Made by a program: the position numbers and the translations under genes. The notes beneath the pieces were generated by a model. It was given only the letters and a program-made list of their open reading frames with translations. It was not told where the DNA came from and ran no database searches. Source: an uncultured Paracoccaceae bacterium (GTDB lineage Bacteria; Pseudomonadota; Alphaproteobacteria; Rhodobacterales; Rhodobacteraceae). Taken from it: a stretch of DNA of 13,063 bases. Each line of letters starts with the position of its first letter. Positions within the stretch are counted from its first letter, which is position 1. This document shows positions 1-5,955 of this stretch, in pieces. The stretch is from assembly GCA_937952085.1 (NCBI GenBank), contig CALFYQ010000054.1, positions 1-13,063 on the forward strand, read 5' to 3'.

Positions 1-179
1 TTGCCGATGCCTTCGCCTAGCCGAACCGCGCGGGAAAAACTGTCCACCACGCGCAGAGACTCGCCCTCGGCGCGGGCGATCAGCAGGCGGCAATTGTTGG
101 TGCCGAGGTCGAGTCCGGCCACGAGCGGCCCCCGCCGGGGCCCGAGGGACCGCGCCGCGCTCGCCCGATCCCCGATCAT
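1..179 (-). CDS. Ppx/GppA family phosphatase, N-terminal fragment (partial)
   Basis: Only the first 59 codons are present; the gene runs off the left edge. The translation contains AGLDLGTNNCRLLIAR at about residues 21-36, followed by a VVDSFSRAVRLGEGIG stretch. This is the phosphate-1 loop and start of the ASKHA fold of exopolyphosphatase/guanosine pentaphosphate phosphatase enzymes, which hydrolyse polyphosphate or pppGpp in the cytoplasm. The first 20 residues are a basic, Arg/Gly-rich leader before the fold, which I recall as usual in alphaproteobacterial members. The ATG at 179 is the only good start before the conserved block. Purine-rich sequence lies upstream (AGAGAG, rather far), so the start is likely but not certain. 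Ppx cannot be separated from GppA on this fragment. Confidence 0.85.
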   Translation of the reverse strand, partial: MIGDRASAARSLGPRRGPLVAGLDLGTNNCRLLIARAEGESLRVVDSFSRAVRLGEGIG

Positions 180-220
180 CCCGCCCCCGTTTTTCTCTCT
201 TTCATCCACGTGTAACGGAG

Positions 221-248
221 GCGCCCTCCGCCGACAAGCGGAGGGCGC
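221..248. terminator. 11-bp GC hairpin, possible terminator of the activator/aldo-keto reductase unit
   Basis: A perfect inverted repeat pairs 221-231 (GCGCCCTCCGC) with 238-248, leaving a 6-base loop. It sits about 270 bp past the aldo/keto reductase stop on the minus strand and 42 bp before the Ppx/GppA start. No U-tract follows it, so a classical intrinsic terminator is not shown. It could also be a leader structure of the Ppx/GppA mRNA. Confidence 0.4.
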
Positions 249-262
249 GAGCGGGTGGGGGA

Positions 263-279
263 AACGGGTCCCACCCGTT
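263..279. terminator. 7-bp hairpin with 3-base loop, next to the 221-248 hairpin
   Basis: AACGGGT (263-269) pairs with ACCCGTT (273-279) around a CCC loop (GGG on the minus strand). With the larger hairpin 14 bp away it forms a tandem pair. A transcript leaving the aldo/keto reductase gene would meet this one first. Its role as a terminator is inferred from position only. Confidence 0.3.
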
Positions 280-520
280 CCGATCGAGCGGCGCGCGAAG
301 GGTCGCGACCGCCCCTGGCCGGGCGCCTGCCTCGACTGGATTCGGCGCTTGATCGCGTCGCGCCGACCTCGGCCCGATCCGTTCCCGACGAACAGAGGGC
401 GCCCGCCCGCTCGGAGGGGCGAGCGCGGCCCTTGTTGGTCACACGGGCCGGAAGGAACGGTTCGGGAGGGCGCGACCCTGTTCCGACCCTGGGCGCTCGG
501 CCTGCGTAAGCGACGCGCGC

Positions 521-1576
521 TCAGAACGGCATCGGGAACCGGCGGTTGAGCGCCTCGATCGCCCCCTGCGTCTCCGCGTCGAGCCGGAGCCCGGCGGCGC
601 GGATCGGCAGGTCGAGTTGCGCGGCCGAGGTCGCGCCGAAGATCGGCGCCGTCATGAACGGGCGGGACATGCAGAAGGCCAGCGCCATCTCGCCCGGGTC
701 GAGGCCCCGCTCCGCCGCCAGCGCCAGCCAGCCGTCATGCGCCGGCCAGAAAGTCTCCGTCACCCGGCCGTTGAGGCCGGGGTTCCGCGCCCGGCGCGTC
801 CCTTCCGGGACGACCCCGCCGGCGTATTTCCCGGTGAGGAGCCCCATCGCCAGCGGCGAATAGCCGATCAGCCCCACGCCCTCGGACCGCGCGACCTCCG
901 CGAGATCGGTGTCGAAGAGCCGGCAGAACGGCGAATATTCGTTCTGGATCGCCTTCACCCGCGGCAGCCCCTCGCGCTCCGCCACGTCGAGGAAAAGCAT
1001 CAGCCCCCAGGCCGTCTCGTTCGAGAGGCCGATCTCCCGCACCTTGCCGGCCTCCTGCGCGCGCGCCAAGGCGCCGAGGATCTCCGCCGCGTCCCGCGCC
1101 TCCTTCGCCCGGTCGTGCGCCGGCGCGGCCCAGCCCCAGTTGCGGCGAAAATGGTAGGAGCCGCGGTTCGGCCAGTGGAGCTGGTAGAGGTCTACATGGT
1201 CGGTCCGGAGCCGCCGCAGCGAGGCGTCGAGCGCCTTCCCGATCTCCTTCGCGTCGATCATCGGCGTCGGCGAAACGCCGTCCCGCGCGCGGGCGCTACC
1301 CTCGCCGGTGATCTTGGTGGCGAGGAAGATCTCGTTCCGCCGGCCGGTGCGGGCGATCCAGTTCCCGAGGATCTCCTCGGTCTTGCCGGGATGATCGTCG
1401 GGGCCGGGCAGCGCCGGATACATCTCCGCCGCGTCGACGAAATCGATCCCGGCGTCGAGCGCGCGGTCGAGCGTCCGGTGCGCCTCCGCCTCGTCGGTCA
1501 TCGAGCCCCAGGTCATGGTGCCGAGGCAGAGGGCGGAAACCTCCGGCCCGCCGCGGCCGAGCGCGCGCCGCTCCAT
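521..1576 (-). CDS. Tas-like NADP(H)-dependent aldo/keto reductase
   Basis: A cytoplasmic (alpha/beta)8-barrel oxidoreductase of 351 residues, the usual length for the Tas subgroup of aldo/keto reductases. The catalytic tetrad is visible: Asp48 and Tyr53 in VDAAEMY, Lys88 in ATKIT, and His134 in YQLHWPNRG. The sequences LGTMTWG near residue 18, GLSNETAWG near 183 and IGYSPLAMGLLTGKY near 237 are typical. It should reduce carbonyl compounds with NADPH; the substrate cannot be read from sequence. The ATG shares its A with the final base of the upstream TGA (TGATG), and there is no Shine-Dalgarno sequence, so translation is probably coupled to the corrinoid activator gene. A much longer in-frame extension exists upstream but runs through the activator gene in another frame and is not real. 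Family call is firm; physiological role is open. Confidence 0.93.
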   Translation of the reverse strand: MERRALGRGGPEVSALCLGTMTWGSMTDEAEAHRTLDRALDAGIDFVDAAEMYPALPGPDDHPGKTEEILGNWIARTGRRNEIFLATKITGEGSARARDGVSPTPMIDAKEIGKALDASLRRLRTDHVDLYQLHWPNRGSYHFRRNWGWAAPAHDRAKEARDAAEILGALARAQEAGKVREIGLSNETAWGLMLFLDVAEREGLPRVKAIQNEYSPFCRLFDTDLAEVARSEGVGLIGYSPLAMGLLTGKYAGGVVPEGTRRARNPGLNGRVTETFWPAHDGWLALAAERGLDPGEMALAFCMSRPFMTAPIFGATSAAQLDLPIRAAGLRLDAETQGAIEALNRRFPMPF

Positions 1577-3612
1577 CAGCCGCGCGCGCGGCGCCGCCGG
1601 CGGCCGCCCTCCTCGTCCGCGCCGGCGCCGAAGGCGACCTTCGGCATGCTCACATGCTCGGACAGGTGCGGGAAGGCGTCGGTCTTGTGCGGAATCGCGA
1701 TGGCGGCCACGAAATGCTCCTGGAAACGGGGTTCGGTGGCGGTCTCCACCTTCTCGATCCGGCGCACCACGCTCTCGATCTCCCGCCGCGCGGCGGAGTT
1801 GAGAAGGGCGATGCGGGCGCCGGTACCGGCGGCGTTGCCGGCGGAGGAGACCTTCGAGAGGTCGCAGTCGGGGATCATGCCGAGCGCCATCGCATGTTTC
1901 GGCGAGATATGCGCGCCAAAGGCGCCGGCGAGGATCACCCTGTCCACCGTCTCGACGCCGCGCCGGTCCATCAGGAGCCGGGCGCCGGCATAGAGCGCCG
2001 CCTTGGCGAGCTGGATCGCCCGCACGTCCGCCTGGGTGACGAGAAGCCGCCGCCCCTCCGGCGTTTCGTGGAGGAGATAGGCGTGGGTCCGCCCGTCGGG
2101 CGCGCAGCGCGCCGTTCCCGTCGCGGCGGCGGAGCCGATCGCGCCGTCCTCGTCGACGATACCGGCGATCCGCATCTCGGCGATCGCCTCGATGATGCCC
2201 GAGCCGCAGATGCCGGTGACGCCGGCGGGCCCGAGGCTCGCGGCGAAGCCCGGATCGTCCGACCATGTCTCCGAGCCGATGACGCGGAAGCGCGGCTCCT
2301 TCGTCACGGGGTCGATCTCCACCCGCTCGATGGCGCCGGGCGCCGCGCGCTGGCCGGCGCTGATCTGCGCGCCCTCGAAGGCCGGGCCGGTCGGCGAGGA
2401 GCAGGCCAGCACCTGGCTCCGGTCCCCGAGCAGGATCTCGGCGTTGGTGCCGACATCGACGATCAGCACCAGATCGTCGGAAACGTTCGGCCCCTCGGAG
2501 AGCGCCACCGCCGCGGCGTCGGCGCCGACATGGCCGGCGATGCAGGGGAGGACATAGATCCGCGCGTCCGGGTGCATCTCCACCTCGATCTCCGCCGCCC
2601 AGAGCGAGAGCGCGGAATTTGTGGCGAGCGCGAAGGGCGCCCAGCCGAGCTCCTTCGGGTCGATGCCGAGGAGGAGGTGGTGCATCACCGGGTTGCCGAC
2701 GAAGACCGCCTCGACGATCTCCTCCCGCCCGACCCGCGCCTCGGCGGCGACCTGGCCGATCAGGGCGTTCACCGCCTCCCGCACCGCCTTCGTCATCTGC
2801 GCCGCGCCGCCAGCGTTCATCATGGCGTAGGAGACCCGGCTCATCAGGTCCTCGCCGAAGCGGATCTGCGGGTTCATCAGCCCGGAGGAGGCCATCACCT
2901 CCCCGGTGGCGAGATCGACGAGGTGGCAGGCGACCGTGGTCGAGCCGATGTCGAAGGCGGCGCCGTAGATCGAGCCCTCGTAGAAGCCCGGCCAGACCTG
3001 GATGATCCGCGCCGCGCCGAGCCCGTCGCCGTGATGGACCGCGCACGTCACCTTCCACGCGCCGTCGCGGAGCGCCTTCTGCAGCATCTGGAGGGTGCGG
3101 AGATCGCCCTGCACATGGGCGAGGCCCCATTCCCGCGCCAGCGCCTCCTGGAGCCGCTCCATGTCGCCCGAAGGGTGCTCCATGTCGGGCTCGGCGACCT
3201 CGACGTAGTAGAGCCGCGTGGCGGGGTCGAGCTTGATCTCCCGCGCCTCGGCCCGTTTGCGGACCACCTGCTTGTGGACCTGGCTCTCGGGCGGCACGTC
3301 GATCACCACGTCGCCGACGATCTCGGCCTGGCAGCCGAGCCGGCGGCCCTCGATCATCCCGCGCTTCGAGCGATACCGCTCCTCCACCGCGTTCCATTCG
3401 GAAAGCGCGGTCTCGGCGGAGACCAGACCGTGCTTCGGGAACTCGCCGAATTGCGGCGCGCACTGGCATTTCGAGCAGATGCCCCGTCCGCCGCAGACGC
3501 TGTCGAGATCGACGCCGAGCGAACGCGCCGCCGACAGAACCTTGGTGCCGGCGGGAAAGCGCCCGCGCTTGCCCGAAGGGGTGAAGACCACGAGGGGGTC
3601 GGCGTCGCTCAT
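1576..3612 (-). CDS. [2Fe-2S]/ASKHA-domain corrinoid activation protein (RACo-like, DUF4445 family)
   Basis: A 678-residue cytoplasmic protein. The N-terminal ferredoxin-like domain (about residues 5-110) carries Cys40, Cys46 and Cys49 in VCGGRGICSKCQC plus Cys94 in RLGCQ, the ligand pattern of a [2Fe-2S] cluster. A linker is followed by an ASKHA ATPase fold: phosphate-1 AAFDIGSTT (219-226), phosphate-2 VDVGTNAEI (385-393) and an adenosine-type motif LAGAFGAHI (561-569). Characterised relatives (RACo and similar activators) use ATP to drive reduction of Co(II) corrinoid to Co(I) in methyltransfer systems. Here it probably reactivates the corrinoid protein served by the methyltransferase at 6873-7934, which is inference. 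The tail is GADEEGG followed by five Arg, matching that methyltransferase's tail. I chose the ATG at 3612 (20 codons into the open frame) because the ferredoxin fold starts just after it; the ribosome site is weak (GACGGA). Confidence 0.9.
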   Translation of the reverse strand: MSDADPLVVFTPSGKRGRFPAGTKVLSAARSLGVDLDSVCGGRGICSKCQCAPQFGEFPKHGLVSAETALSEWNAVEERYRSKRGMIEGRRLGCQAEIVGDVVIDVPPESQVHKQVVRKRAEAREIKLDPATRLYYVEVAEPDMEHPSGDMERLQEALAREWGLAHVQGDLRTLQMLQKALRDGAWKVTCAVHHGDGLGAARIIQVWPGFYEGSIYGAAFDIGSTTVACHLVDLATGEVMASSGLMNPQIRFGEDLMSRVSYAMMNAGGAAQMTKAVREAVNALIGQVAAEARVGREEIVEAVFVGNPVMHHLLLGIDPKELGWAPFALATNSALSLWAAEIEVEMHPDARIYVLPCIAGHVGADAAAVALSEGPNVSDDLVLIVDVGTNAEILLGDRSQVLACSSPTGPAFEGAQISAGQRAAPGAIERVEIDPVTKEPRFRVIGSETWSDDPGFAASLGPAGVTGICGSGIIEAIAEMRIAGIVDEDGAIGSAAATGTARCAPDGRTHAYLLHETPEGRRLLVTQADVRAIQLAKAALYAGARLLMDRRGVETVDRVILAGAFGAHISPKHAMALGMIPDCDLSKVSSAGNAAGTGARIALLNSAARREIESVVRRIEKVETATEPRFQEHFVAAIAIPHKTDAFPHLSEHVSMPKVAFGAGADEEGGRRRRRARG

Positions 3613-3799
3613 CCGTCGGTTCCGTCGCTCTGCTGCCGGGGCGTTGCTAATCCTTTCGCCGCCCGAGGCCAACGCTCTCGGGTTTGCGGCCCCCGAAGGG
3701 GCGAAAGCGTCCTTCGGTTCGCGGCGTATAGTTCTGCACTCGCCCCGCGCCCTCCGCCCGGCTTAGCTGGCGGCCGCATGTGGGGCGAAGGGGGCGTCG
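3613..3799. promoter_or_regulatory. Divergent intergenic control region
   Basis: This 187-bp gap separates the start of the corrinoid activator (minus) from the start of the RebB-like gene (plus), so it should hold promoters for both. A TATAGT hexamer lies at 3727-3732 on the plus strand and TATACG overlaps it on the minus strand, but neither has a convincing -35 partner. An inverted repeat CCCGAG/CTCGGG (3662-3667 with 3677-3682, 9-base loop) is followed by TTT on the plus strand. CCCCGAAGGGG at 3691-3701 is a second small stem. No operator of a known regulator was recognised. Confidence 0.4.
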
Positions 3800-4060
3800 A
3801 TGACGGAAGAGAAAGCCGAACGGCCGGACCAGGGCGAGGCCGTCGTCCCCGCCGCGCCGAGCGTGGTGCGCGACGCGCCCGCCGCCGCGCTTGGCGCGAT
3901 CTGGCACGCCGCCGCCCACACGCTCGGCATGATGATGGAGAACGCCGTCGCCGCGCAGCAGCAGGGCGCCGTCATCTCCGAGGCGGCGGCGAATCAGGGC
4001 GTGATGCAGATCTTCTCCGCCCTCGGCGCGTCGCCGGCCGGCGGGAAGGACAAGGCGTGA
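3800..4060 (+). CDS. RebB-like R-body (killing trait) family protein
   Basis: An 86-residue protein. Residues about 26-76 match the Reb family pattern: a DAPAAALG stretch, then HTLGMMMENAVAAQQQ (40-55) and EAAANQGVMQIFSALG (61-76), rich in Ala/Gln and ending in the family's QGVMQI-type motif. In Caedibacter, RebA and RebB build R-bodies, protein ribbons that coil in the cytoplasm and extend on a trigger such as low pH; Reb homologues are widespread in proteobacteria with mostly unknown roles. The first 25 residues are a charged, Pro-containing lead and the last ten (SPAGGKDKA) are hydrophilic. The ribosome site AAGGGGG lies 7-8 bases before the ATG. Its stop overlaps the next gene's GTG. Only one recognisable Reb protein is present, whereas R-body loci often carry several, so actual R-body formation is uncertain. 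Confidence 0.82.
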   Translation: MTEEKAERPDQGEAVVPAAPSVVRDAPAAALGAIWHAAAHTLGMMMENAVAAQQQGAVISEAAANQGVMQIFSALGASPAGGKDKA

Positions 4061-4314
4061 GCGGCCTTCCCGAGTGCGAGGCGACGGCGGAGGCGGTGGA
4101 CCGCCTCGCCCGCGCCCACGCCAGTGCGCTCGCGCGCTACGAGGCGTTGAGCCAGGTTCGCAGCGTCGCCGTCACCGCAAACGCCGCGATGGCCGCCGCC
4201 CTCGCCGCCGCGATCCGGGATCCGGAAGCCGCCGGCAGGCTGGACGAGGCGATGGCTTCGGCGCAGCGTGCGCTCGACGCCGCCTGGCGCGTCTGGCGCG
4301 AGGTCGAGGACTGA
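4057..4314 (+). CDS. Small helical protein of unknown function, coupled to the RebB-like gene
   Basis: An 85-residue protein that I do not recognise. It begins at a GTG overlapping the RebB-like stop (GTGA, 4057-4060), with GGAAGGA at 4044-4050 placed 6 bases before it, so start and coupling are well supported. It is Ala-rich and predicted all-helical by eye: one long helix from about residue 8 to 54 (AEAVDRLARAHASALARYEA, then SVAVTANAAMAAALAAAI), a turn at RDPEAAG, and a second helix to the C-terminus containing AWRVWREVED. One Cys (Cys7); no signal peptide or membrane segment is evident. Its tight linkage suggests it works with the RebB-like protein, perhaps as a chaperone, co-assembling subunit or antitoxin-like controller; this is inference only. 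Confidence 0.72.
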   Translation: MSGLPECEATAEAVDRLARAHASALARYEALSQVRSVAVTANAAMAAALAAAIRDPEAAGRLDEAMASAQRALDAAWRVWREVED

Positions 4315-4319
4315 ACCTC

Positions 4320-4342
4320 TTCCCCGCCCGAGAACGGGGGAA
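4320..4342 (+). promoter_or_regulatory. Hairpin enclosing the ribosome binding site of the AroQ-like gene
   Basis: TTCCCC (4320-4325) can pair with GGGGAA (4337-4342), with G4326-C4335 able to close further around the loop. The 3' arm contains the only Shine-Dalgarno-like sequence (GGGGGAA), a few bases before the ATG at 4346. If formed, the stem would hide the ribosome site. Ribosomes finishing the 85-residue gene at 4314 would be close enough to help open it. This is a structural reading by eye, not a computed fold. Confidence 0.4.
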
Positions 4343-4345
4343 CGC

Positions 4346-4819
4346 ATGACGAAACCGGCCTTCATCCTCAACGGCCCGAACCTCAACCTCCTCGGCGAGC
4401 GGGAGCCGGAGATCTACGGCCACACCACCCTCGCAGACATCGAGGCGACCTGCGCCGCGCTCGGCGCGGCGCTCGGCCTGCCGATCGACCTCAGGCAGAC
4501 CAACCATGAGGGCGTGATGGTGGACTGGCTGCAGGAGGCGCGGAAGGCCGCTTCTGTCGTCATCCTCAATCCGGCCGGCTTCTCGTTCTTCTCGGTGCCG
4601 GTGCTGGATGCGGCCCGGATGCTGCCCTGCCCGCTGATCGAGCTTCACATCTCCAACATCCACGCGCGGGACGAGGATCACCGCCATTCCAGGATCTCGA
4701 AGGCCGCGACCGCGGTGATCTGCGGCCTCGGCGCCGCGGGCTACCCGTTCGCCCTCGCCGCCGCCGCGCGGATGATCGGCCTCGCCCCCGCCGCGCTGCC
4801 GGCGGCGCTCCGCGCATAG
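4346..4819 (+). CDS. Type II 3-dehydroquinate dehydratase-like protein (AroQ family, divergent active site)
   Basis: The 157 residues match the family's usual length. The flavodoxin-like fold is clear: FILNGPNLNLLG (6-17), REPEIYG (19-25), QTNHEG (51-56), NPAGFSFFS (75-83), HISNIHAR (101-108) and CGLGAAGY (126-133). Type II enzymes convert 3-dehydroquinate to 3-dehydroshikimate as dodecamers. Numbering runs in register with the Mycobacterium tuberculosis enzyme. Asn12, Arg19, Tyr24 (catalytic base), Asn75 and His101 are kept. The usual His81 of the THTS motif is Phe and the usual Arg112 is His. It may therefore be a diverged paralogue with a changed substrate or weak activity rather than the housekeeping enzyme. 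The ATG at 4346 puts the conserved FILNGPN block at the right distance; a longer upstream frame would overlap the previous gene. It lies 31 bp after that gene, so probably shares its transcript. Confidence 0.9.
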   Translation: MTKPAFILNGPNLNLLGEREPEIYGHTTLADIEATCAALGAALGLPIDLRQTNHEGVMVDWLQEARKAASVVILNPAGFSFFSVPVLDAARMLPCPLIELHISNIHARDEDHRHSRISKAATAVICGLGAAGYPFALAAAARMIGLAPAALPAALRA

Positions 4820-4828
4820 CCCTGAGGC

Positions 4829-5863
4829 TCAGAGCGAGGGCGGATCGTAGGCAGTCTTCTCGCCGACCGGCTTCTGCCCGCCGCCGCGTCCGAAGAGGCG
4901 CGCGTTGACCGCGCGCTGGAAGTCCACCGCCTGCGCCCTCCGGCCCCGGAGAAAAGGCAGGTCGAACGGGCCCGGCGCCGCGAAGGGCAGGAACGGGCCG
5001 CCGCGGAGCGAGCCGTAGACCGCGACGCGGCGGGACGGCCTGAGGCTCGGCCGCCGCGCGTGAAATCCCCGCGTGTCGGCGATGACGAAGGTGTTGGCCG
5101 GCGCCGGAAAGCTGACCGCCGCCGGATAGCCCATCGCGAGAACCTCCGCCGGCTTCGCCCGGAAGGAGCCGAGCGCGTGGTGGCCGTTGCGGTGCGACGC
5201 CGCCTCGAGGCTCTGCGCCCGCTCCCAGGCGAGCCGCCCCGGCGTCGAGCAGTGCGAGCCGGGCACGTAGGAAAACGGACCGTCCTCCTCCGCCACGTCG
5301 TCGAGGAAGAGCCACGCCTTCGCGGTGGCGTGGAACGTGTCGGAATGGAGCTGCGTCTGCGGGTCGGGCCGCCCCGCCTCACGCCCCGAATGGACGGTAT
5401 GAAGGTTCGTCGTCGGGTCCGCGTCCGCCGCGCCGACATAGCGCATCAGCCCCTGAAAGAGCGGCCCCCTCAGAAAGGCCCGGAGCGCGGGCGCGGCGCG
5501 AAGCCGCTCCGGCGGCATGGTGGCGAAGCGGGTGACCGCGACGCCCTGCTTCATCTCGGTCGCGGGGAAGGGTGTCGTCTCCGCCTCGCGCCTCAGCGCG
5601 GCGAACGCCTCAGGCGGCAGCGCATCGCGGATGACGACATAGCCCTGCGCCTCGAATTCCTCCCGATGCGCCGGGGAAATCAGGCCCGCCAGCGCCCGAC
5701 GCCGACGCGCCGCCATCCGCTCCGCCGTCCGCACCCGCCAGAGATGCAGCCCGCGCCGGTTCAGCGCCGTGCTTCCAATCAGCGGGTTGTCGCGGAACGA
5801 GGCCGCGCCGGTCAGCAGGGCGGCGGCGTGAATGGGGACCAGAACCATATCCCTTGCGCGCAT
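4829..5863 (-). CDS. Phytanoyl-CoA dioxygenase (PhyH) family protein
   Basis: A 344-residue Fe(II)/2-oxoglutarate-dependent oxygenase fold. The iron ligands are readable: His173 and Asp175 in QLHSDTFHATAKAW, and distal His268 in ADTRGFHARR. An Arg about ten residues later (278/279) should bind 2-oxoglutarate. The GPFSYVPGSH stretch (195-204) is typical of the family. Members hydroxylate lipids or small metabolites; the substrate is not apparent. The N-terminus has a hydrophobic stretch (MVLVPIHAAALLTGAA) followed by a basic region (residues 36-58), perhaps membrane-associated. The start is uncertain: the ATG at 5863 gives the full frame, the ATG at 5848 would drop five residues, and neither has a well-spaced ribosome site (AAGGGA directly precedes 5848). 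It converges with the AroQ-like gene (9-bp gap) and diverges from the transporter (92-bp gap). Confidence 0.9.
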   Translation of the reverse strand: MRARDMVLVPIHAAALLTGAASFRDNPLIGSTALNRRGLHLWRVRTAERMAARRRRALAGLISPAHREEFEAQGYVVIRDALPPEAFAALRREAETTPFPATEMKQGVAVTRFATMPPERLRAAPALRAFLRGPLFQGLMRYVGAADADPTTNLHTVHSGREAGRPDPQTQLHSDTFHATAKAWLFLDDVAEEDGPFSYVPGSHCSTPGRLAWERAQSLEAASHRNGHHALGSFRAKPAEVLAMGYPAAVSFPAPANTFVIADTRGFHARRPSLRPSRRVAVYGSLRGGPFLPFAAPGPFDLPFLRGRRAQAVDFQRAVNARLFGRGGGQKPVGEKTAYDPPSL

Positions 5864-5955
5864 TGCATGGGAGATAGTCGGGTGCGCTCCGCCGGCAATG
5901 AAGCGTGGCGCGGCGCGCCGGCGACGGCTAGCCTCGCCGCAACGAGAGGAACGAC

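Larger units (their letters stand above)
180..520. other. 341-bp gene-free stretch with hairpins
   Basis: This gap lies between the end of the aldo/keto reductase (stop at 521, minus strand) and the start of the Ppx/GppA gene (179, minus strand). It should hold the end of the first transcript and the leader or promoter of the second. Open frames in it encode Arg/Pro/Ser/Gly-rich, low-complexity protein with no recognisable family, as expected by chance at this GC content. I found no tRNA-like T-arm or CCA end. It contains at least three perfect inverted repeats (221-248, 263-279, 408-425) and a short direct repeat GACCCTG at 474-480 and 485-491. No T-run follows any hairpin on either strand. 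Confidence 0.6.

Noticed and set aside
176..442. Open frame on the minus strand in the first gene-free stretch
   Set aside because: Its composition is Arg/Ser/Gly/Pro-rich with no family resemblance and no ribosome site; it also overlaps the start of the Ppx/GppA gene.
180..520. Possible tRNA or structural RNA gene
   Set aside because: No T-arm GTTCGA-type sequence with matching acceptor stem and no CCA end could be found by eye; the hairpins do not arrange into a cloverleaf.
521..3469. A 982-codon minus-strand frame that would fuse an upstream domain to the aldo/keto reductase
   Set aside because: The upstream part is an alternative frame of the activator gene with low-complexity Arg-rich sequence. 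The conserved reductase begins at the ATG at 1576.
1654..4314. An 886-codon open frame on the plus strand
   Set aside because: It runs antisense to the corrinoid activator, whose motifs are unambiguous, and reads as Arg/Gly/His-rich nonsense. Only its last 85 codons (4057-4314) are a real gene.
4268..4345. An upstream ATG extending the AroQ-like protein by 26 residues
   Set aside because: The extension overlaps the 85-residue gene and adds no family sequence. Starting at 4346 gives exact register with characterised enzymes.
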